Source: Physcia stellaris (Eukaryota; Ascomycota; Lecanoromycetes; Caliciales; Physciaceae). Taken from it: DNA of 64,000 bases. Positions within the stretch are counted from its first letter, which is position 1; every line of letters begins with the position of its first letter. The DNA lies in NCBI GenBank assembly GCA_018902385.1, contig JABSSW010000005.1, forward strand, positions 434,001 through 498,000. The letters run 5' to 3'. Position numbers and translations under genes: made by a program. Positions 26,784 to 38,594 of the stretch are shown here, piece after piece. The notes under the pieces were generated by a model. It was not told the origin of the DNA and did no database searches. It worked only from the letters and a program-made list of their open reading frames with translations.

Positions 26784-27328
26784 ATGGGCTCCGACGCTCC
26801 CCCGCCCGCAATGCAGCACTTCGCGAACGCCCAGGTGAAATTCCAACCCCCGCTGATCGCGAACGGGAATGCCTTCCTGGGTGATGTTTTCTCGAGGTAC
26901 CTTTATCCCCTCCCCTCCCCTCCCCTCCCCTCCCTCTCCCATCCCTCCCTCCTCCCCTTCCCTCCCCTCCCAACCCTCACCCCTAACCCCCTCCCAGCGA
27001 CTCCCTCTCCCCCACCACCCCCATCTCAGCAGGCTTCTACCGCCTCGCCCCCGGCCCCGCCCTGATCTACGAATACACCTACGACGAAATGAAGATCCTG
27101 CTGGAAGGCGAGATGGAGATCAGCGATGAAGCTTCGGGGAAAACGGTCACTGCGAAAGGGGGATGTGTTTTTCTTTCCGAAGGGGAGTCGGATTACGTTT
27201 CGCGTGCCGGAGGGGGGGAGGAGGGGGGTTGGCGTGGTTTTGTGGGCAGAGGGGGAGTGAGTTACCTTTTTTGGGGGGGAGAGGGGAGAGAGAAGATTGC
27301 TGACTGTTGTATAGAGGACGGGGCGTGA
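26784..27328 (+). CDS. EutQ-like cupin, two apparent frameshifts in G runs
   Basis: Three exons: 26784-26896, 26998-27256 and 27315-27328. The start MGSDAPPPAMQHFANAQVKFQPPL leads to GDVFSS|DSLSPTTPISAGFYRL, then YTYDEMKILLEGEMEISD. This is the cupin core of ethanolamine-utilisation-like (EutQ-type) proteins. After KG the frame breaks: the expected DVFFFPKGSRITFRVPE needs one G fewer in the GGGGG before 27163. The expected GLAWFCGQR needs one G fewer again in the G-rich run at 27212-27228. The final exon adds KDGA and a stop. No intron explains either shift. It is a single small cytosolic protein, either mis-assembled or inactivated. Confidence 0.75.
26905..27000 (+). repeat. C-rich (CCCCT)n tract in intron 1 of the cupin gene
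   Basis: A run of CCCCT repeats followed by degenerate C/T-rich sequence fills most of this 101-nt intron. The opposite strand is G-run rich, so it could form a G-quadruplex; that is inference. Confidence 0.8.
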
Positions 27329-27741
27329 GTGTGCGTTTCACGCTTGGGATTGTATCCCCCCCGTTCCGCCGATTACATGACGTTGGAGGCACGGAGGGAG
27401 AGGGATGGAGACGTGGGATTGGGATGGAGGGTTTGGCGCTCTTGTTGTTTGCTAGTGGAGCTGGCGTGGTCGTTGCTGGCTTTTCTGTTTCTCTCTTTCT
27501 TCTGTTTTCCTTCTTCGATATGGGCTGGAAGAAGGTCTTGTTCGGGGTGTCAAGATGATTATTGAGATGGATGAATCGATGATAAACCGATTGACACCGT
27601 CAACAACAGATAATAACCAAAGATATCAGGCAATTGCTTACAATAATAATATCCAGCCCTCCTATTTCAGCAATTCCGGATACTGCAGTTTAGATATCAA
27701 GTCTGGCGCTTCTAGCAACTGAAAAAACGCAATAGGAAAAC

Positions 27742-27746
27742 AAAAA
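27742..27746 (-). terminator. Pol III T-run terminator for tRNA-Lys
   Basis: A T run on the minus strand just downstream of the tRNA 3' end; the plus strand shows aaaaaa here. Confidence 0.55.
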
Positions 27747-27769
27747 ATGAAAAATAAAGATGTATTTAC

Positions 27770-27855
27770 GCCCGAGGAGGGGCTCGAACCCTCAACCTTG
27801 AGATTTCGAGTATTGCTTAAAAGTCTCACGCGCTAGCCAATTGTGCCACCCGGGC
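27770..27855 (-). tRNA. tRNA-Lys (anticodon UUU) with intron
   Basis: On the minus strand a 7-bp acceptor stem (GCCCGGG with CTCGGGC, one G-U pair) encloses the whole unit. The anticodon stem is TGAGA/TCTCA with loop CTTTTAA, giving UUU. The T arm is GAGGG-TTCGAGC-CCCTC, which also provides the B box. About 13 nt (near GCAATACTCGAA) sit after the anticodon at the canonical 37/38 position and are a tRNA intron. The D stem has one mismatch. A run of six T follows about 23 nt downstream and can act as a Pol III terminator. Confidence 0.93.
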
Positions 27856-28395
27856 TGAGGGCTTTTCCTTCAAACGTTGCCATTTTGAGGAATTGTCTTG
27901 AAAACTTGACTTATTTTGCCTTATATTAATAAAATTACAAGAATGGGTTGAAAAGTGAGGTAAACAGAGCAGAGCAAGAGGACGTAATCACGATTGACTC
28001 GAAGGAGGTTTATTGTTGAAAAGTACAGCCTCCGCGGGTGCCGCAGTCCAGATCCAGCTGTATGGACCGGCCAATTGAGTTTAGCGTCTTGGCACCAACA
28101 CACAGAATGGCTTTCACCTGCACGTATCTTACAAGAACAACGAGATTTCAGAGTAATGCAATGGTAGTCACCCAGACCTTTCAATATTTACCTTATTAGT
28201 GCAGGTCTGCTTACTACTGGAATAGGCATCACGGCGAGGAATTGACCAAGTAAAGTAAGATGGAAGATACGACATCACGATGATATTTCGCTCCACTTGC
28301 TTTCCGAAAAGGGGCATTTGAAACCAGAACAAGCTGTAAATTGGGTGACCCCGCAGAGTATATATGCTCTGCCTAGAAGATGAAAGAAAAAAACG
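27856..28395. other. Spacer between tRNA-Lys and M35 gene
   Basis: No ORF with motifs. It contains the 5' flank of the tRNA and the 3' flank of the protease gene. Confidence 0.45.
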
Positions 28396-30546
28396 CTATC
28401 CAATATATACAACAGAATCACAAGCTCGCTCACACTCAAACGAGAATACAATTCGTTCCCCACATGGAGCGGCACATTTACAAGCGGCGGACGCCTCGCT
28501 CGCGATACAGGTGTTCTGGTCATAGCTGTTCGGACACTCATCACACGAAGGCCAATGGCTGTCATTGCTAACCGGGCAAGTAACCGCCGGTGCCGGGGGT
28601 AGTAGTCGTGACGGGGCAGCAGTCGGTGCAGGTTGTGAACTCGGGGCCTGGCTCGCAGGCGCGGTAGAGGCTGGCGTCGTAACAGATGAGGTTGAATCGG
28701 GCGGGACATCGAGGTCGGGGGCCCGTCGGCAAAGGCTTGGAGATCGCCATTGAAGAGGGCGGTGAAGTCTGCCGTGGTCGGGTCCGTGCTGTTATCGAAG
28801 TCGATGTAGAGCGAGAGTGGGAGCTCCGGGTCGGTGTCGTCGACGGAAGCGGCGCCTGGGGCTGGGCGCCCTGGCACGCCGGGGAAGTAGCCTGTGGTTT
28901 CCCACCACCTGGGAGAAGCGTTAGAGCACGGTTCTCTGGATGCTATGGGTGGGGAGGAACTTGTGACTTACCAGGCACAATTAGCTAGCATCGCGTAGCT
29001 GTCGGCGTTCGTCGATGCGCGGGTCGCCCCACCGCCCTGATTGATGTTCCGTCGAGCGAGGTTGTGGACGAGCCTTGGTCCGTAGGCCTTGACGTCGTTG
29101 GTACCAGGAGTCTCGCCCGCTGGAATGGGAGCGACGTATTCGTCGATGATGTGGGGTTCGACTCCGCCGTCCGCAACGCGCGTGTGCATCATCTCATGGA
29201 GAAAGAATTGACCCGTCGAGCGGAGATATCTCATGTCGCTCGCTTTCTTGGAGCTGCCAGAAGAGATGTCTTGCTGGATCTCGCCCAGCTTGTCTCCCAG
29301 AGATTCTAGGCTAAAGAACGTTGGGCACAGGGTGATGTAATGATAGTAGTATCCAAACCAGCCCTTGTACGTCCAGGCATAGCCTCCGACGGATTTGCCA
29401 TCGATCCGAAGGTTACATAGGTTCTTGGTATCCTGGCAGCTGGTGGTGATGTACGCACTCGTGGAGGTCGCTGTCGTCTTGAACTGCCACGCGCGCTTCA
29501 GGTTGCCGGCGATCCGGCCTTGCTGAGAGGCATAGTCAGGCCCCATGTAGTAGATGCCGCCAGCTTGGCCACGTGTGCCCTGGCCATCGTCCGGGAAGTT
29601 GGATGCGAAGTGAGCGAGCGTGGATGCGTCTGCAGAAGATTTAGAAGTTAGCTTTGAAGATCTAGGCAAGCGATGTGGCTCTCGTGAACGAAACTCGGCA
29701 AAAGCGCAATCGCTCAAGATCATAAAAATGAGTTCCGATGACAGATATCCTAGACCATAACAGATTTGCGATTACCCGACTTGGGACGTAATCAGAAGAT
29801 GAAGTCATTTTAGTGTCGGCTTCGTATGCTTTGTGCCAAAGACGGGTACGCGTTTTGTCACAATAGGTAGGCCAGTGACGATCCATCAGGGGATGATAGC
29901 ACCACACCAGACCATGGCATAAATCACTCGCCAAATCAAGGTTACCCGTCTTTGGAATATAGAAGACGAAACTGATATGAGTGAAGTTCGAGACTTGAAC
30001 GTAATTTCCCATGTCGGGCTACCGTCTGCTCATTCGATTTTGGGTGGATGATAACTGTGTCTAGGAAGTAGAAAAGGACTTACCCCACAGCGCAGTCTTG
30101 AGCTGGCCTTGCTGGCCAACGGAGCATTGTGAGTCCTTATCGAACCACAAATAGCCACCTTGGTCGGCCATGGCCTTGAAGCAGTCCTCGGACGGGTTCT
30201 GGCCGTCACATACATCCGGCTGAGTCGGAATGCCATCGGGAAAGGGATCTTCGGCTATATCACCAGGGAACCCGATCGTGGCAGGGTCAGGCAGAGATGT
30301 AGGATCGGAACTGTTGACAAAGTCAGCATTCCCGGTGCCGGGTAAACGGTAAATGAAGAAAGAAGCAAGCCAGCGCTTCCGATGCCGGGTAAACGGTAAA
30401 TGAGGGAAAATAGCAGACGTTACATACGCTGAGGGGTTGTTGACATCTAAGTCCGAAGGTGCTGCCACCACAGGGACAGGGACAGGTTTGGGGATGGCAG
30501 CCGCCAGCGCGCATAGCGCCGTCAGAACAGAAATGGTTTTATGCAT
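28396..30546 (-). CDS. Secreted M35 (aspzincin) metalloprotease with Cys-rich tail; one apparent frameshift
   Basis: Exons 30546-30428, 30310-30084, 29629-28972 and 28908-28396; introns of 117, 454 and 63 nt. A signal peptide (MHKTISVLTALCALAAAIP) is followed by a Pro/Val pro-region. The catalytic domain has the zinc motif HEMMH and, downstream, GTNDVKAYG, which fits the aspzincin GTxDxxYG signature. After ETTGYFPGVPG the protein continues with DDTDPELPLSLYIDFDN. A Pro/Ser/Thr-rich linker and a Cys-rich tail (CPVSNDSHWPSCDECP, then CKCAAPCGE) follow, but only in the next frame. The shift lies at the GGG/CCCCC run (plus 28717-28724), where one extra G would restore the ORF. Intron 2 is unusually long and holds a small inverted-repeat element. 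Confidence 0.85.
29836..29955. mobile_element. 120-bp inverted-repeat (MITE-like) segment in an intron
   Basis: Perfect 13-bp inverted ends (CCAAAGACGGGTA at 29836, its complement ending at 29955) lie in the 454-nt intron of the M35 gene. A related stretch occurs at 58,510-58,543 (tgcttYgtgccaaRRacgggtacgcgt). No target duplication is obvious, and the similarity extends a few bases outside the inverted end, so the true element border is unsure. Confidence 0.5.
30327..30408. repeat. Imperfect ~38-bp direct repeat in intron 1 of the M35 gene
   Basis: Two copies sharing gccgggtaaacggtaaatga lie side by side inside the intron near its 3' end. They look like a local tandem duplication covering the branch region. 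Confidence 0.7.
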
Positions 30547-31216
30547 GTTATTACGAAAGTGGACAGTGAAGAATTGGAGAGTGTAAGAAATGTGCTGTGA
30601 GGGACCAGTAAATCATGGCGAACACCTACTCATTATATCTTCCTCTGATCTACCAGACCAGGCCGCACAGCAGGTTTGGAGACGGCTGGTGGACCAACAT
30701 CACCAACAACGAGTAGTAACAAATACTAAGGTAAGGTCATCTCTGCCGAATGCCGGCCGACCATAAGTTTAATTGCGCTCTAAGAGCCCTCAGCCCTGGC
30801 AAAATTGAGTGCGGGTCTCATCTCAGATGATCACAACCATCCACCCAAACCGAATGAGCCAACGGTAGCCCGAATCCGGAAATACGGCCACTCTAGAACT
30901 CCATTCATATCAGATTACGTTCTGAATTCCAAAGACGCGTAATCGTGATTTGACAAGTGACTTCTATCTTCTATTCGCACTCATTTCTGTCTGGGGCGAG
31001 TGGAGTGCTGCGCATTTCTTGTAAGGTTAGTTGGAGCTTGGAAAGCTTGAAGGAATGGAATTCGCCATGGGTGTGAGGATCGACTGAGCCAAATCCGGGA
31101 TCAACGTTCACGCCGCTGATGGTTTGTCCATGGACTTGCAACTAGACGTTCAAAAGACTACTAGTCAGCGAGACGAGTGTTACAGAAGAGTAATTTCAGG
31201 TGTTGGTAAGATTGGA
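30547..31216. other. Upstream region of the M35 gene up to the retroelement
   Basis: No gene seen. It holds the protease promoter and ends at the retroelement target site. Confidence 0.5.
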
Positions 31217-31220
31217 CCGT
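31217..31220. repeat. Target site duplication CCGT, left copy
   Basis: CCGT directly precedes the left LTR and recurs directly after the right LTR at 41997-42000. A fifth matching base (A) is ambiguous with the LTR end. Confidence 0.85.
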
Positions 31221-31380
31221 TGAAGGGTCCAGATAGTAGAAACAACAAGGGAGTCGATATTACGATAGGGCACAATTGGGTGATAAAGATGATTAATTTA
31301 CTATCTACGGCCAAAGGCCAGATATGCATTTTGATGACTAACTAGCGACCATATCGATCATAACATCTGCAGACTCTACA
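31221..31380 (-). repeat. Left LTR (3' LTR in element orientation)
   Basis: 160 bp, TGAAGGG...CTCTACA. It matches the right LTR without gaps, with about 14 differences that I count as all transitions. Confidence 0.93.
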
Positions 31381-31392
31381 CTATTCTCTCTT
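31381..31392 (-). other. Polypurine tract
   Basis: On the minus strand aagagagaatag directly abuts the LTR start (TGTAGAG). This is the expected place for the plus-strand primer of reverse transcription and fixes the element direction. Confidence 0.75.
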
Positions 31393-31915
31393 AAATTCTT
31401 TGATCTTTTAGTCAAATCTTTTGATCTTCTCGCCGTCTGCCATAACATTGCTCTCTGTCGTCATAATAGTAAAAAGTAAAAAGAAAAATCGAGAGAATTT
31501 CGAGCGATTTGATGCTCTGCTGTAATGCATTTCTTTTGATAAATAGACCAAAGTAGATTGAAAAAACGAACTCAATGACCTCGACCGTAAATCTGTCTTT
31601 CAAAGAAGAATTGAAAATCGTAAATCGAAAATGTCGAAAGAATTGAACGAATGTTGAGCGAGTTGACATTCTGTCATAATGCATTTTTTTCAAAGTAGAG
31701 CGAAATCAAATAAAAAAAATCTGAAATAAATCATCAAAATATGATTTTTGTCGTAAAAAGAACTTTCAAAATAATTGAAAAAATAATGACTTCGATCGTA
31801 ATGCGTTTTCTTTGTGAGATATGTCAAAATAGACGAAAAGCAAAATAAAAAAAATATGAAATAAATCATCAAAAAGAAAAAAAAATATGATTTCTGTCAT
31901 AACGAAATATCGAGA

Positions 31916-32491
31916 CTAGTTGTTCAGAATTGTCTCAGAATCTTCCGTTTTTGAAAATAGAAAATCGTGATTTTCGACTCGTACAATAATCTTTTTGTTC
32001 TTTTTCGACTTCGTTGTCAATCTTTTTTTCTTTGCTAATTTTGAAAATTTCTCTGTGTTCATTTTTAGATCATCTAGATACGTTTTGAAAATGTTATTTT
32101 TCGTTCTCAACGAACGATTCTGTCGTTTTAGTTTTTCAATTCGTGTACGAAAAAATTTTGTCGACTTCAATCATAATGCGAATTGTTTTTTATTGACAAT
32201 TTCGTTAACGATTTGTTTTCGAATCAATTTCACAGCTTTGTCTTCAATCGTTAATCGAATTTTCTTCATTTTGAGCATGAATTTGTCGATTTTACAAACA
32301 ATGAATTGATAAATCAAATTGACACGCGTCTTTTCGTTGATTTTTTTGTTTTCGAATGTTTTTGCGATTTTTCGAAACTTTCTCGTAAAAAGATTTTTGT
32401 TTTGTTTCAATTGTCTCATACGTCTTTTTCGAATTTCAGTTTTTGTTCGAAACAAATTTGATTCACGAATTCTATTTTTGAAAAACGTCAA
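31916..32491 (-). pseudogene. Lys/Arg-rich ORF fragments downstream of integrase
   Basis: Two adjoining minus-strand pieces (31916-32170 and 32171-32491) encode charged, coiled-coil-like sequence (RTRIEKLKRQNRSLRTKN). They could be an additional ORF or the far C-terminus of pol. No domain is recognised; Gly, Pro and Trp are missing as elsewhere in the element. Confidence 0.35.
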
Positions 32492-32863
32492 ATCGAATTG
32501 TTCAAAATTTTTTAAACGTTTATTCGATTATATAAATTCGTCGTTGTTTTCTTTGAGTATCAAATGATAATATTTTTCGAACAAAACATCTTTAAAATTT
32601 CAAACGTATGAGACTGTGATTCATCGTTTTTTAGTCGTAAATGACGTGTCGTTGTTTAATTTCAATAATTTTTTTTCGCTAAATCTATTTTTCATGAAAA
32701 CGTTCTTCGTGACGTGTTTATATTTTTGTTTTTGTTTTGTTGTCATTTTTTTTTTTTTTTTTTGTTTTGTTCGATTCAACAATTTTTGTTGTCGATTTCT
32801 TTTTTTTAACACTCATCGCTTGTTTTTGAAACTTTTGAAGAATTTTCTCTGTGTATCGAGAAA

Positions 32864-32942
32864 GTTTTTTCGTGTTTTTTACAGTTTTTTTCGTGTTTTT
32901 TGCAATCTTTTTCGTGTTTTTTGCAGTTTTTTTCGTGTTCAT
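32864..32942. repeat. T-rich tandem repeat, about four ~20-bp units
   Basis: Units of the type tttttcgtgttttttgca follow one another; on the minus strand they read as repeated KNTKK. Confidence 0.75.
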
Positions 32943-34429
32943 TGTTTGTTGCTTTGTTGTTTTTTTTTGCTTTTTCTGTTTTTTCTTATTTTTATTTTTT
33001 TTTCTGCAATCTTTTTTTGCTTTTTTGTATTCATTGTTTGCATAGATGCTTTTTGCAAATTGATTGAAAATATGAGTCGTGATAAAGTGAATAGAAAAAG
33101 AATGTGCGAGTTTCTCGTCGTAATGTGTTTTTCAATCGAATAGTGAAATTGAATTGAATGAAAAAATGATTTCGAAAATGAGAAATTTGATAATTCGTTC
33201 ATGATATTTTTGTCGATCGCAAAGTTTTGTAATCTTGTGAAATTGAAATATTTTTGAAATTAAAACTTGAATTGAATGAAACAGACGATTCTATAAAATG
33301 AAATTTAGTTTGAAATGTTTTGAATCGAAAAACGTATCGTCGAAAATTTGAATTGCGCAATGTTATGAAGATATTGAAAAAATGAATACGACGAAAATAA
33401 TCATGTTGTCGCGAAAAAAATTCGCGAAATTGTTATCGTTTTGCGTGCATTTCGTTTCGCTCAAATATGTCATTCTGTCATAAATGATTATTTTTGTCAT
33501 TTGCGCTTTCAGATTTGAACAGTCTGTAATTGATTGTTCTATCTTGATATTTCAGATTTTACATTTCTCAGAATGAAAGTTTAACGTCATCGTGTTTTGA
33601 ACGAGATGAAAAGATTCACTACTTTATTTTTTTCGAGTTTTTTTCGAGATTTTTTCTCTCGAAACAAAAGTCGAAAAACAGTGCATCGTAAATATCAATG
33701 AATAATAAATTCAATAATGTCGATGATGATCGTCTGTCATAAATGATAACTCGTCTCGCGTAATTGTGAAATTTCATTATTTGATTTATTCATTGAGATT
33801 CATAATTTGAGCACAGCTTTTTGAGTTTTGTGATTCACATTCTGTTTGAAAATAATGCTAATTGAAATTTTCGAGATGTTATTTTACGACAAACGTTCTC
33901 AAATTGAAAAATTTCGTTAAGTCTCGAATTTGCGTAGTGATATTCAAAACGTTTTTAAATTCTGAAATTAAATGAATGTTGAAAGAAACGCTCAAATGCT
34001 ATCGTCGATTATTTTCGAACTCACTTTCAATGATTGTAAAATGAATAATGTAAATTATTGTTGCGTCAACGTTTTTCAGTATTTTTTTAAAGCATTATGC
34101 GACTTCAATCTCGCTCGATTCTCGATTATTGATTGATTAATTGTTGAAAATTCACGATTTTTTTTTTATTGCGTCATCAATTTCATTTTGCTTCGTTTTC
34201 ATAGCTATCGATTGAAATATTAGATGACACATTTCATCATTTTTTGTCGAATTTTTTCGTCTCTTTTTTTTCATCGAAGTTCTGATCGCTCGTTTGCAAT
34301 TTTGCTTTTTTAGTTTTGACTTTGTCTCGATGTTATTGTCTCACGTTTTGTCGAATTTGATTGTTTATCTCTGTTATCGATTTTCAGTCTTGATTTGAAT
34401 TCTCGTGATTTTTTTTCTCAATTCATAAT

Positions 34430-35701
34430 TTAACATCGTTTATCGAATATCGTTCTTTGATTTTCTCGATATACATTTCTCTCAGTTAGAGACTCTTTTC
34501 GTGTTGCGTCAATTTGTGAACAATATACGAATTTTTTCATTTTGTTTTCAATTTGTGCGAATGTTGTTTTTCTTGCGTCAAACGTTTGAGTTTTATCAAA
34601 CATCTCGTCGTAATTGAGTTTTTTGACGTCTTTTTGTTTTTTTTCAATCAACATTTCTTTTTGATTAAATCGCTTTTTCACGATTGTATCGCGTAATTCA
34701 TTCAATTTAAATAATCGTTGTTCAAACGCAAATTTTTCAATAACTAATTTCTTTTCAGTATTTGAGAAAAAAATTTTCTTTAAAATAGCATTCTTTATTA
34801 TTTTCATTCGCAGTGAATCTTCGTAAAATGCATTTTCGATAAAATATTTAAATTGATAGTCGAACAATATTTTTGTTGAGAAAAATTCGTATATGCGAAT
34901 TAGTTTGATATTGATTGCATTCACAACGTTAAATAATAGCAAATTTCATTCGAAAATCATCTTTGAATGATGTTGTAAAATTGCGCGAAAACAATTCAAA
35001 ATGAGACGATTGTATCGCTCGAAAAATTTTACAAACTGAAAATGCGAAATCGAAACAAAGATTTGTCGTATTTTACGATGCGATAAGTATTTTGAGAATA
35101 ATTTTTTAAAATGCGTTTCATTATCGTGATATACAATTTTTGAGCATTCGAATACGTTCATCATCTTTCTTTCGAAAAACATGACAGAATTTTCAGAAAT
35201 TGCGTTTGACATTGCGTCAACGAACAGAAATCGACACATGTAATCGACGTCAATCTGTATAAATTTCGTTTCATTTTTGACGATAAAATTGATCGATTTC
35301 AAATAGTTTGTTTCGACAAAATCGAATGATTGAATGAAAACGATAAATAGAAATTTCTCAATCGATTTTAGAGAATTCAACATTTGACAATTCGAACATG
35401 AACGACAAAATTCAAAAATATTTTTAAATCTAATCGATCAATAATATTTTTCGACTGCTTTGATTTGTGTAATTTTCTTCGAAAAATGTTCACATACGTT
35501 GTGCAATAGAACAAAAATCTGAATCATTTTTTCGATATGTAGACAACGATTATAACGTTCGAATTTCTCGATGTACGTCAATCTTTTAGAATTCTTTGAT
35601 TCAATTAAAAAAAATCTTTTAATTTTTTTCTGTGACATTTTATGAATTGCTTCAAACAAGAAACTATTCGATTTAATGACATTTCGAATCTTGTATTTCA
35701 T
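34430..35701 (-). pseudogene. Integrase of the Ty3/gypsy element (broken)
   Basis: Three minus-strand ORFs give a full integrase outline. 35701-35438 ends CEHFSKKITQIKAVEKYY, the zinc-binding His part (GHFG...KT...YYW in intact elements). Just upstream of the Met of the next ORF, near 35,390, the frame reads CSNCQ, the Cys pair. 35383-34946 is the catalytic core: Asp in IQIDVDY, Asp in VYHDNETHF (intact elements have DNG) and Glu in FFERYNR. 34942-34430 is the C-terminal region. Stops separate the pieces. Gly-to-Glu at DNG and the complete lack of Gly, Pro and Trp over about 400 residues match loss of GG and CC dinucleotides. Confidence 0.85.
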
Positions 35702-36743
35702 TATGTTCGCATATCAGAAATCGTTTAGTCATTCTTGTCAAATCACTTTTCAGTCTTTTTTCGTGATAAAAGATGTATCATCACTCGTCGTAATTGAATT
35801 TTCTGCTATTCTCGACAAATGATTCGCTAAGAAAAAAAAAGAATTATTCAACAGAAACTGTTCGTCATTTGTCGTAACTGAATCGTCTGTGACAGAAAAA
35901 ATCATCATCGTAAATTCGAAACTGAAAAGCGATGAAAATGAATAATTTATGATTTTTGACAAATCGTCTGTTATGACTAGCTCTTTTTCTGAAACATGAA
36001 TGATATTCAGATTGAATTTCGATAACGTTAATTGTCAACGAGCTATTCTATTTGTTGTATTTTCGTTTTTCAAACATTTCGTTAATGTTGAATGATTCGT
36101 GTACAATTTGATCGAATATTGAGAATTCTGTATTAATCATTTGATTTTTGTTAAACATTTCACGACTGTTAATGTTTTTCTCTCAGTAGTTTGATATTTG
36201 ATTTGTGAAGAATTGTATTGATAATTTAAAAACATCACTATTTGCATGTCGCTCAGAAATTTTTTACGATGAACGATTTCAAACGAATAATTATCAAGTT
36301 GAAATAAAATTTCGTTTGTTTCAATTTTAGAAACGTCGATAACAAAATGTCATTGACGTGTATCATTTTCGTTTGAACATATAATTTTCATAATTGTTTT
36401 TTTAATTTTCTGAAACACTCGTTCATGATTGAAAATTCACAGAAATTTTTTTTTCTGTTTAACACTTTGTTTTTTGTCATTTCTCAGAATGATGACTGTT
36501 TTTTTCACTATGATCGTACGAAAAAAAAAAAATCGATCGACGCGTTCAAAAATGTATTCTTTAAAAAAATAGCATGTACAGAAAGCGTTTCAATTTCTTT
36601 TTACAAATAGACGAAAAGTACTTTTTAAACACTTTTATTTTGTTTTCATTGAGTTTAATGTTTTTAAGATTTCGTTTATGTTTTAATAATTGTATTTTGA
36701 ACGTGAAGAATTCGCACTTTTTGAAATTCAAAATAAGTTTTGC

Positions 36744-36962
36744 TCATACTAGTTTTGAAAAATAATGAATATGTAAAAAATTAATCAATGTTTGTAAAAT
36801 GTCGAATTTTTTTACGTCGTCATCAATAAAGTGATTGAAAATTGAATGTTCAGAATTCACATTCGATAAGACAAATTTTGAATTCGATTTTGATATATTG
36901 TTTGTAACAATATTTTTTAACTGAAAATATGTTTCAGATTTTTTTGTTGTATTTTGTTTCAT
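36744..36962 (-). pseudogene. Possible reverse transcriptase fragment
   Basis: The piece VKKFDILQTLINFLHI resembles the helix that follows the catalytic YxDD box in Ty3/gypsy RTs (HVxxVLxxL), and it lies between protease and integrase where RT is expected. The YxDD box itself is not recognisable. Tentative. Confidence 0.25.
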
Positions 36963-38594
36963 TCTAAAATAACAATAAGACTCAATGATCGTATTGATGT
37001 CAAATTTGTACGCATGAGAAAAATGAATCGAAATCGTTCAAAAATCATTCGTCGCGTTCGTTTTAAATAAATATTTGACGAAAAATTGTGTTAAATTTTT
37101 GAAAATTGACTCGATTTTACGCATTGATTGATTCGTTTTGATAGTGACTTCGTTTAAATCACAGAAAACATGCATCATTCTCAATTTTTCATTTGATTTT
37201 CGAGAGAATCGTGTTCTTGAAAATCAGAAAAAATTGCATTTCATGATGATTTCAGCTTCTTCTAACAGTGAGATATTTTTTTTTTGTCATTTCATTTTTT
37301 TTGTTGTGTAAAAAACAAATTTAACTATTCGCGAAATGATATGTTGATACGTTGAAATTTTGTGTTCAATTAAATTCGTAAAAAACATATCTTTAATATT
37401 CGTAACAAAGACGTCTTTTCAGATTTTTAATAAGCAATGTATTTCATGTTTTTTTTGATTCGTAACGATCAAATCTTTCATCAAATTTGAAAAAATTTTC
37501 AATCATAAATTGAACTTTTTCGAAATTTCTGTTAATAGCTTTTTGCGAAATTCAATTGATTTTTTTTTAGTAAAAAAATTCATTTTTTTTTTCTCAAAGA
37601 TTTTTTCTTCATCATGTATTTGCATCGAGATTTCTTGATGAATGTTTACGACAAAAAAATTGAAAATCGAAATTTTTTTTTTCGACGATGATTTTGTTGA
37701 TCATTTTTGATAATTTTCGATCATTTGTATTTGCGTTTTTTGAGATTTGACTCTCGTCGCATTTTTAATCGAATTTCTCATTTTATGTTCGAATTTTTGT
37801 CGACAAACGATTTTTTCATTTTCGTCGTGTTCAATTCTCATTCACATCGTAAACAGATGATTTATGATAGAAAATTTGAAAAGCATTTTTTTGTCTCGTC
37901 ATTCATTTTTTTTCTTCGAATTTATTTTTGTCGTCAAAATGTTTCTCGAAACAAATCTACGTCGAATCTTTTCTATGACAGAAAACTTTGATGTCATAAT
38001 GTAGCTTGTCGATATTTCAATTTTCTGATGATAGTTTACGTAATTGATTTCATCGCTTTTCATTTTTAACAGCGTTTTTGTCAATCTTTTTTTTTGATTT
38101 TTTATTCTTCGATCATACATCGTCGCTTTTCATTTTGACGTCGACATCATTTTTTTCGATCTTTTTTGATTTTGTTGAGTGATTATTTTCGTTCGTTCTA
38201 CGTCTCAATGTCGTGAAAAGAACATGATTTTTTTCTGATTTGCGTTTTTTTTCAAATTTATTTTCATCATCAGATTAGTTTTTTCGTTTCACATTTCTTT
38301 TTCAGTTTCTTTTACGATTTGTCGAAGAATTTCTTCAACTTTTTTTTTTTTTTCGTATTTCAAATCAATGAACGTTTCGACATCAACATTTTGCGCTAAC
38401 GCGACGTTCATTTCAATTTCGTATATTTTTTTTCGATTTTTATTTTCGAAATCAAACATTTTCATTTTTTTGTAATCTTTTGCAATTGCGTTTTTAATTC
38501 AATATTCGTCAAATTCGTACAAATCGATTGCGATCACGTTTTTCAATCACGATTTTTTTAAAATCATCGAGTAAATCGTTTTCTTTGACATAAT

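Noticed and set aside
29662-30012. 116-codon minus-strand ORF as a separate gene
   Set aside because: It lies entirely in the M35 intron, overlaps the inverted-repeat element and shows no motifs.
32616-33143. Phe-rich 175-codon plus-strand ORF resembling a membrane protein
   Set aside because: It is a product of T-rich mutated DNA in the retroelement; the coding strand is minus and the sequence is low complexity.
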